64,000 bases of DNA, from the NCBI RefSeq assembly GCF_914271545.1, contig NZ_CAJZAH010000003.1, positions 1-64,000 of the forward strand, given 5' to 3'. This DNA is from Cupriavidus respiraculi. GTDB lineage: Bacteria; Pseudomonadota; Gammaproteobacteria; Burkholderiales; Burkholderiaceae. Position numbers and translations under genes: made by a program. Shown here one piece after another: positions 27,782-39,357 of this stretch. Every line of letters starts with the position of its first letter. Position 1 is the first letter of the stretch. Under the pieces are notes generated by a model that did no database searches, was not told where the DNA came from, and saw only the letters and a list, made by a program, of their open reading frames with translations.

Positions 27782-28951
27782 ATGTTATTGGCTCTGGCCC
27801 AGTGGCTGCAAAACGACTACAGCTTCCTGCGGGTCTTCAACTACCTGACCTTCCGCGCCGTGATGGCCAACCTCACGGCGCTGCTGCTCGCGCTCGGCTT
27901 CGGGCCGTGGGTCATCCGCAAGCTGACCGAGCTGAAGATCGGCCAGGCCGTGCGCTCGCTGGGACCGCAGACCCACCTGGTCAAGGCTGGCACGCCGACC
28001 ATGGGCGGGGTGCTGGTGCTGCTCTCGATCGGTGTGTCGACGCTGCTGTGGTGCGACTGGGGCAACCGCTTCATCTGGGTGGTGATGCTGGTCACGTTCG
28101 GCTACGGCGCGGTGGGCTGGGTCGACGACTACCGCAAGGTCGTGTACCGCGACCCGCGCGGCATGTCGAGCAAGGAAAAGTTCTTCTGGCAGACGCTGAT
28201 CGGCCTGGTGGCCGCGGTCTACCTGGCCTTCTCCATTTCCGAGAGCAGCAACGTCAAGGTGTGGGAGCTGTTCCTGTCCTGGGTGGAGGGCGGACTGTCG
28301 CTGGACATGCCCTACAAGTCCAACCTGCTGGTGCCCTTCTTCAAGGAAGTGAGCTACCCGCTGGGCGTCGCCGGCTTCATCGTGCTGACCTATCTGGTGA
28401 TCGTCGGCTCGAGCAATGCGGTGAACCTGACCGACGGCCTGGACGGCCTGGTGATCATGCCCGTGGTGCTCGTGGGCAGCGCCCTCGGCGTGTTCGCCTA
28501 CGTGATGGGCAACGCGGTCTACAGCAAGTACCTGCTGTTCCCCCATATTCCCGGCGCCGGGGAGTTGCTGATCTTCTGCTCGGCAATGGCCGGCGCGGGC
28601 CTGGCCTTTCTCTGGTTCAACGCGCATCCGGCCCAGGTCTTCATGGGCGACGTCGGCGCGCTGGCGCTCGGCGGCGCGCTCGGCACCATCGCCGTGATCG
28701 TGCGGCAGGAGATCGTCCTGTTCGTGATGGGCGGCATCTTCGTGGTCGAGACGGTGTCGGTGATGCTGCAGGTCACGTGGTTCAAGCTCACCAAGCGATG
28801 GTACGGAGAAGGGCGGCGGCTGTTCCGGATGGCGCCGCTGCACCACCATTTCGAGTTGGGCGGCTGGAAGGAAACCCAGGTCACCGTGCGGTTCTGGATC
28901 GTCACGATGATGCTGGTGCTGATCGGGCTGTCGACGCTGAAGCTGCGCTGA
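27782..28951 (+). CDS. mraY: Phospho-MurNAc-pentapeptide translocase MraY
   Basis: A 389-residue integral membrane enzyme that transfers phospho-MurNAc-pentapeptide to undecaprenyl phosphate, giving lipid I. About ten hydrophobic segments are visible. The active-site loops are intact: [41 protein letters not shown] and the histidine loop [10 protein letters not shown]. The length is normal for the beta-proteobacterial enzyme, which carries a longer periplasmic loop near 140-170. Confidence 0.96.
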   Translation: MLLALAQWLQNDYSFLRVFNYLTFRAVMANLTALLLALGFGPWVIRKLTELKIGQAVRSLGPQTHLVKAGTPTMGGVLVLLSIGVSTLLWCDWGNRFIWVVMLVTFGYGAVGWVDDYRKVVYRDPRGMSSKEKFFWQTLIGLVAAVYLAFSISESSNVKVWELFLSWVEGGLSLDMPYKSNLLVPFFKEVSYPLGVAGFIVLTYLVIVGSSNAVNLTDGLDGLVIMPVVLVGSALGVFAYVMGNAVYSKYLLFPHIPGAGELLIFCSAMAGAGLAFLWFNAHPAQVFMGDVGALALGGALGTIAVIVRQEIVLFVMGGIFVVETVSVMLQVTWFKLTKRWYGEGRRLFRMAPLHHHFELGGWKETQVTVRFWIVTMMLVLIGLSTLKLR

Positions 28952-29009
28952 GCCCAGGAACGAGAGTACGGAACGTTAAACGGCGGGAAGCCAAAAGGCA
29001 GGTAACGAA

Positions 29010-30527
29010 GTGTTCGGTGAGTTGCAGACCCCTCATGTGCTGGTACTGGGCCTAGGTGAATCGGGCCTGGCGATGGCGCGCTGGTGCGGCCGGTTCGGCT
29101 GCGCACTGCGCGTGGCCGACACGCGCGAGGCGCCCGCCAACCTTGCCACGCTTCGCGCCGAGCTGCCCGCCGCCGAATTCATCGGGGCACCGTTCGCGCC
29201 GGCCCTGCTCGACGGCGTCGCGCTGGTTGCGATCAGCCCGGGGCTGTCCCTGGCGGACGCCGGCATCGCGGCGCTGCTCGCGGCGGCGCGCGAGCGGGGC
29301 GTCCCAGTGTGGGGCGAGATCGAACTGTTCGCGCGCGCGCTCGCTCACCTGCGCGCGGCTTCCGGCTACGCGCCACGGCTGCTCGCCATCACCGGCACCA
29401 ATGGCAAGACCACCACCACGGCGCTGACCGGCCGGCTGGTGGAGCGCGCCGGCAGGACGGTGGCGGTGGCCGGCAATATCAGCCCGTCGGCGCTGGACAA
29501 GCTGTCCGCCTGCATCGATGCGACGGCGCTGCCGGACGTCTGGGTGCTGGAGCTGTCCAGCTTCCAGCTCGCCACCACCCACACGCTGGCCCCGGACGCC
29601 GCCACGGTGCTCAACGTCACCCAGGATCACCTCGACTGGCACGGCACGATGGATGACTACGCCGCCGCCAAGGCGCGGGTCTTCGGTCCCGCGGACGCCG
29701 ACCGCCCGGTGGTCCAGGTGCTCAACCGCAACGACCGCCTGACGATGGAAATGGCGCGCCCGGGCTCCGCCCCGGTGACGTTCGGCATCGACCTGCCAGA
29801 AACGCCGGGCAGCTTCGGCATCCTGCGCGAGGGTGGCATGCCGTGGCTGGTGCTGGCCGAAGCCGACGGCGACGCGGAAGGCGAAGGCAAGCCCCGCCGC
29901 CGCAAGGCGGCCACGGCCGACGCGCCGCCGGTGCCGGTGCGCCACAAGCGCCTGATGCCCGCCGACGCGCTGCATATCCGCGGCATGCACAACGCCACCA
30001 ACGCGATGGCGGCGCTGGCGCTGTGCCGCGCCATCGACCTGCCGCTGAACGCGCTGCTGCACGGCCTGCGCGAATATCGTGGCGAGCCGCACCGTGTCGA
30101 GTGGGTCGCCACCATCGACGACGTCGAGTATTTCGACGACAGCAAGGGCACCAACGTGGGCGCCACCGTGGCGGCCCTGTCGGGCCTGGACAAGCGCGTG
30201 GTGCTGATTGCCGGCGGCGAGGGCAAGGGGCAGGACTTCTCGCCGCTGGTCGCGCCGGTGTCGCAATACGCGCGCGCCGTGGTGCTGATCGGCAAGGACG
30301 CCGGCGCGCTGCGCGCGGCGCTGGCCGACTGCGGCGTGACGCTGGCCGACGCCGATACGCTGGACGCCGCCGTCGCGGAGTCGGCGCGCCTGGCCGAGCC
30401 CGGCGACGCCGTGCTGCTCTCGCCCGCCTGCGCGAGCCTGGACATGTTCCGCAACTATGTGCACCGCGCCGAGGTCTTCCGCGCCGCGGTGGAAGAGCTG
30501 GCCTTGTCCCGGGGGATCATGCCATGA
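29010..30527 (+). CDS. murD: UDP-MurNAc-L-alanine:D-glutamate ligase MurD
   Basis: A 505-residue cytoplasmic ligase adding D-Glu. The N-terminal Rossmann domain begins [16 protein letters not shown], the P-loop is GTNGKTTT (129-136), [13 protein letters not shown] (201-213) carries catalytic residues, and the C-terminal domain has [11 protein letters not shown]. It is about 60 residues longer than E. coli MurD. Part of the excess is a charged, Arg/Lys/Ala-rich insert at about 285-311 that splits the central domain. The start is GTG at 29010, which gives the expected short N-terminus. The stop overlaps the ftsW start. Confidence 0.95.
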   Translation: MFGELQTPHVLVLGLGESGLAMARWCGRFGCALRVADTREAPANLATLRAELPAAEFIGAPFAPALLDGVALVAISPGLSLADAGIAALLAAARERGVPVWGEIELFARALAHLRAASGYAPRLLAITGTNGKTTTTALTGRLVERAGRTVAVAGNISPSALDKLSACIDATALPDVWVLELSSFQLATTHTLAPDAATVLNVTQDHLDWHGTMDDYAAAKARVFGPADADRPVVQVLNRNDRLTMEMARPGSAPVTFGIDLPETPGSFGILREGGMPWLVLAEADGDAEGEGKPRRRKAATADAPPVPVRHKRLMPADALHIRGMHNATNAMAALALCRAIDLPLNALLHGLREYRGEPHRVEWVATIDDVEYFDDSKGTNVGATVAALSGLDKRVVLIAGGEGKGQDFSPLVAPVSQYARAVVLIGKDAGALRAALADCGVTLADADTLDAAVAESARLAEPGDAVLLSPACASLDMFRNYVHRAEVFRAAVEELALSRGIMP

Positions 30528-31801
30528 GCGAGACCATCCGCAACGCCGCCCGCGGCGGCACCAGGGACGCGCAGGACAAGCGCAGCGGCTTCATCGGCGC
30601 GACCATCGGCAACGCCTGGGGCGGGCTGCGCGACGCGGTGTCCGGCGTCAAGCCGACCCGCTCGCGGATGATGGAGTACGACCAGCCGCTGCTGTGGGTG
30701 TCGGTGGTGCTGCTGGCCATCGGCCTGGTGATGGTCTATTCCGCCTCGATCGCGTTGCCCGACTCGCCGCGCTACGCGAACTACCGCGAGACGCATTTCC
30801 TGACGCGCCACGCCTTCTCGGTGCTGATCGGCCTGGGCGTGGGCCTGGTCGCCTTCCAGATCCCGGTCAAGTTCTGGGACCGCTACGCGCCCAAGCTGTT
30901 CGTGATCGCGCTGATCCTGCTGATCATCGTGCTCGTCCCGTTCATCGGCAAGGGCGTCAACGGCGCGCGCCGCTGGATTCCGCTGGGCCTGATGAACTTC
31001 CAGCCGTCGGAGCTGATGAAGCTGGCCGTGGTGCTGTACGCGGCCAACTACACCGTACGCAAGCAGGAGTGGATGCAGAGCCTGGGCAAGGGCTTCCTGC
31101 CGATGGGCGTGGCGGTGGCCGTGGTCGGCATGCTGCTGCTGCTCGAGCCCGACATGGGCGCATTCCTCGTGATCGCTGCGGTGGCGATGGGGATTCTTTT
31201 CCTGGGCGGCGTGAACGGCAAGCTGTTCGGCGCGCTGGTGGCCATCGCGGTGGGCACGTTCGCGCTGCTGATCGCGATCTCCCCCTGGCGGCGCGACCGG
31301 ATCTTCGCGTATCTGGACCCGTGGCGCGAGGAATACGCGCTGGGCAAGGCGTACCAGCTCACCCACTCGCTGATCGCCTTCGGCCGCGGCGAATGGACCG
31401 GCGTCGGGCTGGGCGGCAGCATCGAGAAGCTGCACTACCTGCCGGAGGCGCATACCGACTTCATTCTCGCCGTGATCGGCGAGGAACTGGGCTTTATCGG
31501 CGTGCTGGCCGCCATCGTGCTGTTCTACTGGCTGGTGCGGCGCGCGTTCAGCATCGGCCGCACCGCGCTGCAACTGGACCTGACCTTCGCCGGGCTGGTG
31601 GCCAAGGGCATCGGCATCTGGATCGGCTGGCAGGCGTTCATCAACATGGGCGTGAACCTGGGTCTGCTGCCGACCAAGGGGCTGACGCTGCCGCTGGTCA
31701 GCTATGGCGGTTCGGGGATTCTGATGAACTGCGTGGCCTTGGCGATCCTGCTGCGTGTGGATTACGAAAATCGAGTGTTGATGCGTGGAGGGAAGGTATG
31801 A
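30524..31801 (+). CDS. ftsW: Septal peptidoglycan polymerase FtsW
   Basis: A 425-residue SEDS-family glycosyltransferase that polymerises lipid II at the septum with FtsI. A cytoplasmic N-terminal tail of about 45 residues is followed by ten membrane helices. Conserved elements include [31 protein letters not shown] (catalytic loop region), [37 protein letters not shown] and the C-terminal PLVSYGGSG. The protein ends [10 protein letters not shown]. The same ten residues are encoded a second time 113 bases later, in front of murG. Confidence 0.95.
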   Translation: MSETIRNAARGGTRDAQDKRSGFIGATIGNAWGGLRDAVSGVKPTRSRMMEYDQPLLWVSVVLLAIGLVMVYSASIALPDSPRYANYRETHFLTRHAFSVLIGLGVGLVAFQIPVKFWDRYAPKLFVIALILLIIVLVPFIGKGVNGARRWIPLGLMNFQPSELMKLAVVLYAANYTVRKQEWMQSLGKGFLPMGVAVAVVGMLLLLEPDMGAFLVIAAVAMGILFLGGVNGKLFGALVAIAVGTFALLIAISPWRRDRIFAYLDPWREEYALGKAYQLTHSLIAFGRGEWTGVGLGGSIEKLHYLPEAHTDFILAVIGEELGFIGVLAAIVLFYWLVRRAFSIGRTALQLDLTFAGLVAKGIGIWIGWQAFINMGVNLGLLPTKGLTLPLVSYGGSGILMNCVALAILLRVDYENRVLMRGGKV

Positions 31802-31916
31802 CCGTAGCGCAGCAACACTTGATTTCGGCGCAGGCTAACTTCCTGCGCCAGCAGGAAGTTAAGCGAAGCGGCCGTGGCCACAACCGCGTGTTGATGCGTG
31901 GAGGGAAGGTATGACC
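31775..31916 (+). repeat. 29-bp direct repeat bracketing an extra segment at the ftsW-murG junction
   Basis: The identical 29 bases at 31775-31803 and 31888-31916 begin GTGTTGATGCGTGGAGGGAA and run through GGTATGACC, covering the last codons of ftsW, a ribosome binding site and an ATG. The offset is 113 bp, not a multiple of three. Just before the repeats the two copies differ by synonymous changes (AATCGA versus AACCGC, both Asn-Arg). Between them lies a perfect 11-bp hairpin, TAACTTCCTGC at 31836-31846 and GCAGGAAGTTA at 31851-31861, with a GCCA loop. The segment looks inserted into what was originally a direct ATGA overlap of ftsW and murG. Confidence 0.9.
31798..31914 (+). CDS. 38-codon reading frame between ftsW and murG
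   Basis: This short frame starts with the ATG that overlaps the ftsW stop and ends with a TGA overlapping the murG ATG. It is preceded by the strong ribosome binding site GGAGGGAAGG inside the first repeat copy. The product would begin [20 protein letters not shown] and end with [10 protein letters not shown], a copy of the FtsW C-terminus. It is basic, without a membrane segment. It resembles no family known to me. It may be translated merely as a bridge that keeps ftsW-murG coupling intact, or it may be a chance frame. Confidence 0.4.
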   Translation: MTVAQQHLISAQANFLRQQEVKRSGRGHNRVLMRGGKV

Positions 31917-32981
31917 ACGCAGCGCACGCTGCTCGTGATGGCCGGCGGCACCGGGGGACACGTGTTCCCCGGCCTGGCGGTCGCGCACGCGCTGCGCGCA
32001 CAGGGATGGCGCGTGGTGTGGCTCGGCAACAGGACCGGCATGGAAGCGACCCTGGTACCGAAGCACGATATCCCGATGGAGTTCATCCAGTTCGGCGGGC
32101 TGCGTGGCAAGGGGCTGGTGACCAAGCTGCTGCTGCCGATGAACCTGCTGCGCGCGTTCTGGCAGAGCATCGGCGCGCTGCGCCGCGTGCGGCCGAACGT
32201 GGTGCTGGGCATGGGTGGCTATATCACCTTCCCGGCCGGCATGATGGCCTCGCTGCTGGGCCGCCCGCTGGTGCTGCACGAACAGAACTCCATCGCCGGC
32301 CTGGCCAACAAGGTGCTGGCCAAGGTGGCCGACCGCGTGCTGTGCGCGTTCCCGAAGACGCTGCCCGACAGCGAATGGACCGGCAATCCCGTACGCGAGG
32401 AACTGGCGCACCTGCCGGCGCCGGAGACCCGGTACGACGATCGCGTCGGCCCGCTGCGCGTGCTGGTGGTGGGCGGCAGCCTCGGCGCCGCCGCGCTGAA
32501 CGACGTCGTGCCGAAGGCGCTGGCGCTGCTGCCGACCGACACGCGCCCCGTGGTGAAGCACCAGGCCGGCGTCAAGCAGATCGACACGCTGCGCGCCAAC
32601 TATGCGAGCGCGGGCGTCGAGGCGGAGGCGCTGCCGTTCATCGACGACATGGCCCAGGCCTATGCCGAGGCCGACCTGGTGATCTGCCGGGCGGGCGCCA
32701 TGACCGTATCCGAGGTGGCCGCGGCCGGCGTGGCGGCACTGTTCGTGCCGTTTCCGCACGCGGTGGACGACCACCAGACCACCAACGCGCGCTTCCTGTC
32801 GGGAGTCGGCGCGGCGTTGCTGGTGCAACAGAACGAACTGACCGCGCAGGGGCTGGCCGAGACGCTGGCCGGGCTGTCGCGGCCGCAACTGAAAGAGATG
32901 GCGCGGCTGGCGCGCGGACTGGCCAAGCCGGAAGCGACCCGGCGCGTGGCCGAGATCTGCAGCCAGATCGCACGGGACTGA
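31911..32981 (+). CDS. murG: UDP-GlcNAc transferase MurG (lipid II synthase)
   Basis: A 356-residue peripheral membrane GT-B glycosyltransferase that adds GlcNAc to lipid I. The N-terminal G-loop GGTGGHVFP is at 12-20. The second glycine-rich loop is [18 protein letters not shown] and TGNPVR follow, and the UDP-GlcNAc-binding domain has VVGGSLGA and [10 protein letters not shown]. The length is standard. Its ribosome binding site lies in the second copy of the 29-bp repeat, so its start region was duplicated along with the end of ftsW. Confidence 0.96.
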   Translation: MTTQRTLLVMAGGTGGHVFPGLAVAHALRAQGWRVVWLGNRTGMEATLVPKHDIPMEFIQFGGLRGKGLVTKLLLPMNLLRAFWQSIGALRRVRPNVVLGMGGYITFPAGMMASLLGRPLVLHEQNSIAGLANKVLAKVADRVLCAFPKTLPDSEWTGNPVREELAHLPAPETRYDDRVGPLRVLVVGGSLGAAALNDVVPKALALLPTDTRPVVKHQAGVKQIDTLRANYASAGVEAEALPFIDDMAQAYAEADLVICRAGAMTVSEVAAAGVAALFVPFPHAVDDHQTTNARFLSGVGAALLVQQNELTAQGLAETLAGLSRPQLKEMARLARGLAKPEATRRVAEICSQIARD

Positions 32982-32991
32982 ACACGGATTC

Positions 32992-34427
<1,436 letters not shown>

Positions 34428-34431
<4 letters not shown>

Positions 34432-35417
34432 GCTTCGTTGCCAATCCCAATATCGATCCGGCATCGCTCGGCAAGGTCGGCGTGCTGATGGGCGGCCGTT
34501 CCGCAGAACGGGAAATCTCGCTGCTGTCCGGCAATGGCGTGCTGGCCGCGCTGCGGTCGCGCGGCGTGGATGCGCACGGTTTCGATCCGGCGCTGCAGGG
34601 CGTGGCGGAACTGGTGGCCGCCGGGTTCGACCGCGTCTTTATCGCGCTGCACGGACGCTATGGCGAGGACGGGACCATGCAGGGCCTGCTCGAGCAGATC
34701 GGCGTGCCGTACACCGGTAGCGGTGTGCTGGCCTCCGCGCTGGCGATGGACAAGCAGGCCACCAAGCGGCTGTGGAGCACGCACGGCCTGTCGACGCCGC
34801 GCTTTGCCATGCTGTCGGCTGGCATGAGCGATGCCGACGTGGCCGCGGTGGTGGCCGAACTGGGCCTGCCCTTGATCGTCAAGCCGGCCCGCGAAGGTTC
34901 GTCGATCGGGCTGACCAAGGTCACCGTGGCGGGGCAGTTGCGCGCCGCCTACGACAAGGCCGCCGTGCTGGACCGGGACGTGATCGCCGAGTCGTTCATC
35001 GACGGCGCCGAGCTGACCTGTCCGGTGGTGGGCGAGGGCGACGAGGCGACGGCGCTGCCGGTGATCCGCATCGTCGCGCCCGGGGCGAACTACGACTATC
35101 AAAACAAGTACTTCACGGACGATACCCAGTACTTGTGCCCGTCGGGCCTGCCCGACGCGCAGGAGGCCGAGGTGCGCAGCCTGGCGGTCCAGGCCTATCG
35201 CGTCCTGGGATGCCGCGGCTGGGCCCGGGCCGACGTGATGCTGGACGCGGCCGGCAAGCCGTACCTGCTGGAGATGAATACCTCGCCGGGCATGACCGGC
35301 CATTCGCTGGTGCCGATGGGCGCGCGCGCGGCCGGCATCAGCTACGAGGACTTCGTGCTGCAGGTGGTCGCCGCGGCGACGCTGGACCTGCACCCGAGCG
35401 AGCACTGGAAGCCCTGA
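34428..35417 (+). CDS. ddlB: D-alanine:D-alanine ligase DdlB
   Basis: A 329-residue ATP-grasp ligase that supplies D-Ala-D-Ala for Mur[19 protein letters not shown] opens the protein after a 15-residue extension, [15 protein letters not shown] follows, PAREGSSIG is the ATP-binding loop and [16 protein letters not shown] holds the metal-binding residues. The length and motifs place it with DdlB of dcw clusters. The start overlaps the murC stop (ATGA). Confidence 0.95.
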
Positions 35418-35475
35418 GCGACACGACGCGAACCGGCCATCGAACCCGATACCACCCTGAACGAAGCACGCATCC

Positions 35476-36348
35476 ATGTGGCATAACGCACGCCTGCTGA
35501 ACCTGATCGCCTCGGCCCTCTATGCGGCCGTGGCGGTGATGGCGCTCGTGGCCGGCGTGATGTGGCTGGCGCAGCGGCCGGTGTTCGCCATCACCCATGT
35601 CGAGCTCGCGCCGATGCAGGGCGAGACGCTGCGCCACGTCAATGCCCCGAGCGTGCGGGCCAACGCGCTGGGCAAGCTGTCGGGCAACTTCTTTACGCTG
35701 GACCTGAATGCCACGCGCGTGATCTTCGAATCGGTGCCCTGGGTGCGCAAGGCCAGCGTGCGGCGCGAATGGCCCAGCGGGCTGGTGGTCGAGGTCGAGG
35801 AACACGAGCCGCTGGGCACCTGGGGCTCGGCGGAAAGCGGACGCCTGATCAATACCTATGGCGAGCTGTTCGTTGCCAATACCGCGGAAGCGGAGGAAGA
35901 CGCCCAGCTGCTCGCGCTCGACGGTCCGCCCGACAGCCAGGGCGAGGTCGTCGAGAAGCTGCAGATCATGCGCGAATGGTTCCGGCCGCTGAGGCTGGAA
36001 CCGCTGGCGGTGACGTTGTCCGGGCGCTATGCCTGGCGGACCAGGCTGTCCAACGGGATGGTCGTCGAGCTCGGACGGGAGCAGACCGACCTTGACCGGA
36101 TGGCGATGGACGAGCGCGTCAAGCGCTTCGTCGCAACCTGGCCGCAGGTCACTGAGCAATGGGGCAGCCGGATCGAATACGCCGATCTGCGCTACCCCAA
36201 CGGGTTTGCCATCCGGGCAGCCAACGTGCGTTTCCTGACCGAAGCACAGGCCGCGGCGGAAGCCAAGGCCAAAGCCAAGGCCGCGGGCGGCGCCTCCAAC
36301 AACAATCCGACGCGACTTAAAAAAGAGAACGCGGAGAAATCCCGATGA
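35476..36348 (+). CDS. ftsQ: Cell division protein FtsQ
   Basis: A 290-residue bitopic divisome protein. It has a short cytoplasmic tail, a membrane helix at about 10-32, a POTRA domain (starting VFAITHVELAP and including VPWVRKASVRREWPSGL) and a periplasmic beta domain with LRYPNGFAIR. The last 40 residues are a low-complexity Ala/Lys/Asn tail found in Burkholderiales members. It links FtsB/FtsL to the ring. 58 bases after ddlB; the stop overlaps the ftsA start. Confidence 0.94.
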   Translation: MWHNARLLNLIASALYAAVAVMALVAGVMWLAQRPVFAITHVELAPMQGETLRHVNAPSVRANALGKLSGNFFTLDLNATRVIFESVPWVRKASVRREWPSGLVVEVEEHEPLGTWGSAESGRLINTYGELFVANTAEAEEDAQLLALDGPPDSQGEVVEKLQIMREWFRPLRLEPLAVTLSGRYAWRTRLSNGMVVELGREQTDLDRMAMDERVKRFVATWPQVTEQWGSRIEYADLRYPNGFAIRAANVRFLTEAQAAAEAKAKAKAAGGASNNNPTRLKKENAEKSR

Positions 36349-37577
36349 GCAAGGAATACAAGGACCTGTTGGTCGGCCTCGATATCGGCACCTCGAAGGT
36401 GGCGGCCGTGGTGGCGGAGTTGCGCCCCGACGGCAGCTACGAGGTGATCGGCATGGGGCAGTCCGAGTCCAAGGGTCTGAAGAAGGGGGTCGTGGTCAAT
36501 ATCGAGGCCACCGTGCAGTCGATCCAGAAGGCGCTCGAAGAGGCCGAGCTGATGGCCGACTGCAAGATCTCGGAGGTCTTTACCGGTATCGCCGGCAGCC
36601 ATATCCGCTCGTTCAATTCGAGCGGCATGGTCGCCATCAAGGACAAGGAGGTGACCCAGACCGACGTGGCGCGGGTCATCGAGACCGCCAAGGCGGTCAA
36701 CATCCCGACCGACCAGCAGATCCTGCACATCCTCACGCAGGAATTCATCATCGACGGGCAGGAGGACGTGCGCGAGCCGATCGGCATGAGCGGCATCCGC
36801 CTCGAGGTGAAGGTGCATATCGTGACGGGCGCGGTCAGCGCGGCGCAGAACATCGTCAAGTGCGTGCGCCGCTGCGGCCTGGAAGTGCACGACCTGATCC
36901 TGCAGCCGCTGGCGTCGAGCCTGGCGGTGCTGACCGAGGACGAGAAGGAGCTCGGCGTGGTGCTGGTCGACATCGGCGGCGGCACCACCGATATCGCGAT
37001 CTTCAGCGAAGGGGCGATCCGGCATACCGCGGTGATTCCCATCGCCGGCGACCAGATCACCAACGATATCGCGATGGCGCTGCGCACGCCGACGCCGGAC
37101 GCCGAAGACATCAAGATGCAGTACGGCATCGCCAAGCAGGCCATCGCGGATCCGGAAGACATGATCGAGGTGCCGGGCGTGGGCGATCGGGGCACGCGCA
37201 CGCTGTCGCGCCAGGCGCTGGCCGCGGTGATCGAGCCACGTATCGAGGAACTGTATTCGCTGGTGCACCAGGTGGTGCGCGAGTCCGGCTACGAGGAACT
37301 GCTGTCCTCGGGCGTGGTGATCACCGGCGGCACGGCAATGATGCCTGGCATGGTGGAACTGGGCGAGGACATCTTCCTCAAACCGGTTCGGGTCGGCGTG
37401 CCCGAGTACCGCGGCAACCTGCATGAAGTCGTGAAGAGCCCGCGCTACTCGACCGTGATGGGCCTGCTGCTCGAAGGCCGCGTGCAACGCATGCGCGGCC
37501 GCAAGGTCGCGGTGCAGAGCGGCTCGGTCAAGCAGATCTGGACGCGCATGAAGGAGTGGTTCGTCGGCAATTTCTGA
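36345..37577 (+). CDS. ftsA: Cell division protein FtsA
   Basis: A 410-residue actin-like ATPase that tethers FtsZ to the membrane. The phosphate-1 motif is [16 protein letters not shown] (11-26), phosphate-2 is VLVDIGGGTTDIA, and the adenosine motif is VVITGGTAMMPGM. The C-terminus ends in the amphipathic membrane-targeting helix KQIWTRMKEWFVGNF. Length and layout are standard. Confidence 0.96.
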   Translation: MSKEYKDLLVGLDIGTSKVAAVVAELRPDGSYEVIGMGQSESKGLKKGVVVNIEATVQSIQKALEEAELMADCKISEVFTGIAGSHIRSFNSSGMVAIKDKEVTQTDVARVIETAKAVNIPTDQQILHILTQEFIIDGQEDVREPIGMSGIRLEVKVHIVTGAVSAAQNIVKCVRRCGLEVHDLILQPLASSLAVLTEDEKELGVVLVDIGGGTTDIAIFSEGAIRHTAVIPIAGDQITNDIAMALRTPTPDAEDIKMQYGIAKQAIADPEDMIEVPGVGDRGTRTLSRQALAAVIEPRIEELYSLVHQVVRESGYEELLSSGVVITGGTAMMPGMVELGEDIFLKPVRVGVPEYRGNLHEVVKSPRYSTVMGLLLEGRVQRMRGRKVAVQSGSVKQIWTRMKEWFVGNF

Positions 37578-37736
37578 GCCGGCGCACCGCACGCATTTTC
37601 GCGGCGTGCCGGTCCACCGACTCAGAGACCGGCACGTTGATGGAGCAGTTTTCTTATTGATGTTTTTTTGTTCAGTGACCAAGGGTTGCGGCGGGGAGGC
37701 CGCAGCGTTTGCGAACTGATTTTCCTGGAGGCAGTG

Positions 37737-38930
37737 ATGGACTTTGACATGATCGAATCGGAAATGCAGGACGGCACCATCATCAAGGTGGTGGGCGTGG
37801 GCGGTGCGGGCGGTAACGCCGTGCAGCACATGATCAGCCGCGGCGTGCAAGGCGTCGAATTCATCTGCATGAACACCGATGCGCAGGCGCTCAAGCGCTC
37901 GACCGCCTCGCGCGTACTGCAACTTGGCAACACCGGCCTGGGGGCCGGCGCCAAGCCCGAGGTGGGCCGCACCTGCGCCGAGTCGGCGCGCGAGCAGATC
38001 GCCGACGCGCTGCGCGGCGCCCATATGGTCTTCATTACCGCCGGCATGGGCGGCGGCACCGGTACCGGCGCTGCCCCGATCGTCGCGCAGGTGGCCAAGG
38101 ACATGGGCATCCTGACCGTGGGCGTGGTCAGCAAGCCGTTCGACTTCGAAGGCGCGCGCCGCGCCAAGGTGGCCGAGCACGGTTCGAGCGAGCTCGAGTC
38201 CAGCGTCGATTCGCTGATCGTGGTGCTCAACGAGAAGCTGTTCGAGGTGATGGGCGACGACGCCGAGATGGACAAGTGCTTCCAGTGCGCCGACGACGTG
38301 CTGCACAACGCCGTGGCCGGCATCGCCGAAATCATCAACGTGGACGGTCTGGTGAACGTCGACTTCGAGGACGTGAAGACGGTGATGGGCGAGCAGGGCA
38401 AGGCCATGATGGGCACCGCCACGGTGTCCGGCGTGGACCGCGCGCGTCTCGCCGCCGAGCAGGCCGTGGCAAGCCCGCTGCTGGAAGGCGTGGACCTGTC
38501 CGGCGCGCGCGGCGTGCTGGTCAACATCACCGCCAGCCGCTCGCTGAAGCTGTCCGAGACCAAGGAAGTCATGAACACCATCCGCAGCTACGCCGCGGAA
38601 GATGCCACCGTGATCTTCGGTACGGTCTACGACGACTCGATGAGCGATGCGCTGCGCGTGACCGTGGTCGCGACGGGCCTGGGCCGTTCGGGCAAGAAGC
38701 AGCAACCGATGACGCTGCTCAAGACCGGTACGGACAACGCGCCGGTGCACATGATGACCGGCATGGCCAACGCCGCCCCGCTGCACAGCTCGCCCGACTA
38801 CAGCGGCCTGGATACGCCGGCGGTATGGCGCAGCTCGCGCGAGTCGGCGTCCGCCCACGTGGCGGCGCTGCAGGAAAAGGGCGTCGACACGTACGACATC
38901 CCGGCTTTCCTGCGCAAGCAGGCGGACTGA
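37737..38930 (+). CDS. ftsZ: Cell division GTPase FtsZ
   Basis: A 397-residue tubulin homologue forming the Z ring. The N-terminal VGGAGGNAVQHM (21-32), the GTP signature GGGTGTG (105-111) and the T7 loop around INVDGLVNVDFEDVK are intact. The C-terminal peptide DTYDIPAFLRKQAD binds FtsA and ZapD. The 159-bp gap after ftsA holds a CTGGAGG ribosome binding site and could contain an extra promoter, as is common for ftsZ, but none was obvious. Confidence 0.97.
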   Translation: MDFDMIESEMQDGTIIKVVGVGGAGGNAVQHMISRGVQGVEFICMNTDAQALKRSTASRVLQLGNTGLGAGAKPEVGRTCAESAREQIADALRGAHMVFITAGMGGGTGTGAAPIVAQVAKDMGILTVGVVSKPFDFEGARRAKVAEHGSSELESSVDSLIVVLNEKLFEVMGDDAEMDKCFQCADDVLHNAVAGIAEIINVDGLVNVDFEDVKTVMGEQGKAMMGTATVSGVDRARLAAEQAVASPLLEGVDLSGARGVLVNITASRSLKLSETKEVMNTIRSYAAEDATVIFGTVYDDSMSDALRVTVVATGLGRSGKKQQPMTLLKTGTDNAPVHMMTGMANAAPLHSSPDYSGLDTPAVWRSSRESASAHVAALQEKGVDTYDIPAFLRKQAD

Positions 38931-39357
38931 GTTGTCCAGCCAGGGCGTTGGCATGACCGCCGGCTGGCGGGCTGACCGCGACACCGAATTGGCAAGACGG
39001 CTGGGCGCTCCCCATCCGCCCACGCCTTGCCCGGAACGTCACGGCCCGCTCGCGCAGCCAGCCATGCCGCGCCCGCGCTGACGAGAGTCCGTCGCATCCC
39101 GTTGCCGGGACAGGCGTGCCGCCGGCCGCCTCCCCGGACTGGTCTCCCGCCCTCCCGGCCGGGATGCCCCCGTCCGCGCGCCGACCTTGCATTACCCGCA
39201 AGTTCGGCGCGCGGCATTTTTGTATTGGTAAGGCAGCGCTTTGTCGGCGTTTGCCGACAACGCAGCGCGCCATGGTCGGACTTGGGGGCCCCGAGAGCGG
39301 GCACTATGATGCAAGTCAGTCTGTTGGCAGGGCTTGCCGTTTCCAAGGACGACAGCA
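38931..39357. other. Intergenic region ftsZ / peroxiredoxin
   Basis: A 427-base gap without a credible gene. It has a GC-rich inverted element just after ftsZ (CCAGCC near 38937 and GGCTGG near 38962), an 8-bp perfect hairpin TTGTCGGC-GTTT-GCCGACAA at 39241-39260, and the peroxiredoxin promoter at 39282-39310. Confidence 0.55.
39282..39310 (+). promoter_or_regulatory. Promoter of the peroxiredoxin gene
   Basis: TTGGGG at 39282-39287, a 17-bp spacer and TATGAT at 39305-39310, 47 bases before the ATG. The 8-bp hairpin at 39241-39260 lies 21 bases upstream of the -35 box, where an activator could bind. Confidence 0.6.

Noticed and set aside
31798-31914. The extra ftsW-murG segment read as a standard insertion sequence.
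   Set aside because: It is too short for a transposase, has no terminal inverted repeats at its ends (the hairpin is internal), and the 29-bp flanking duplication is much longer than usual target duplications.
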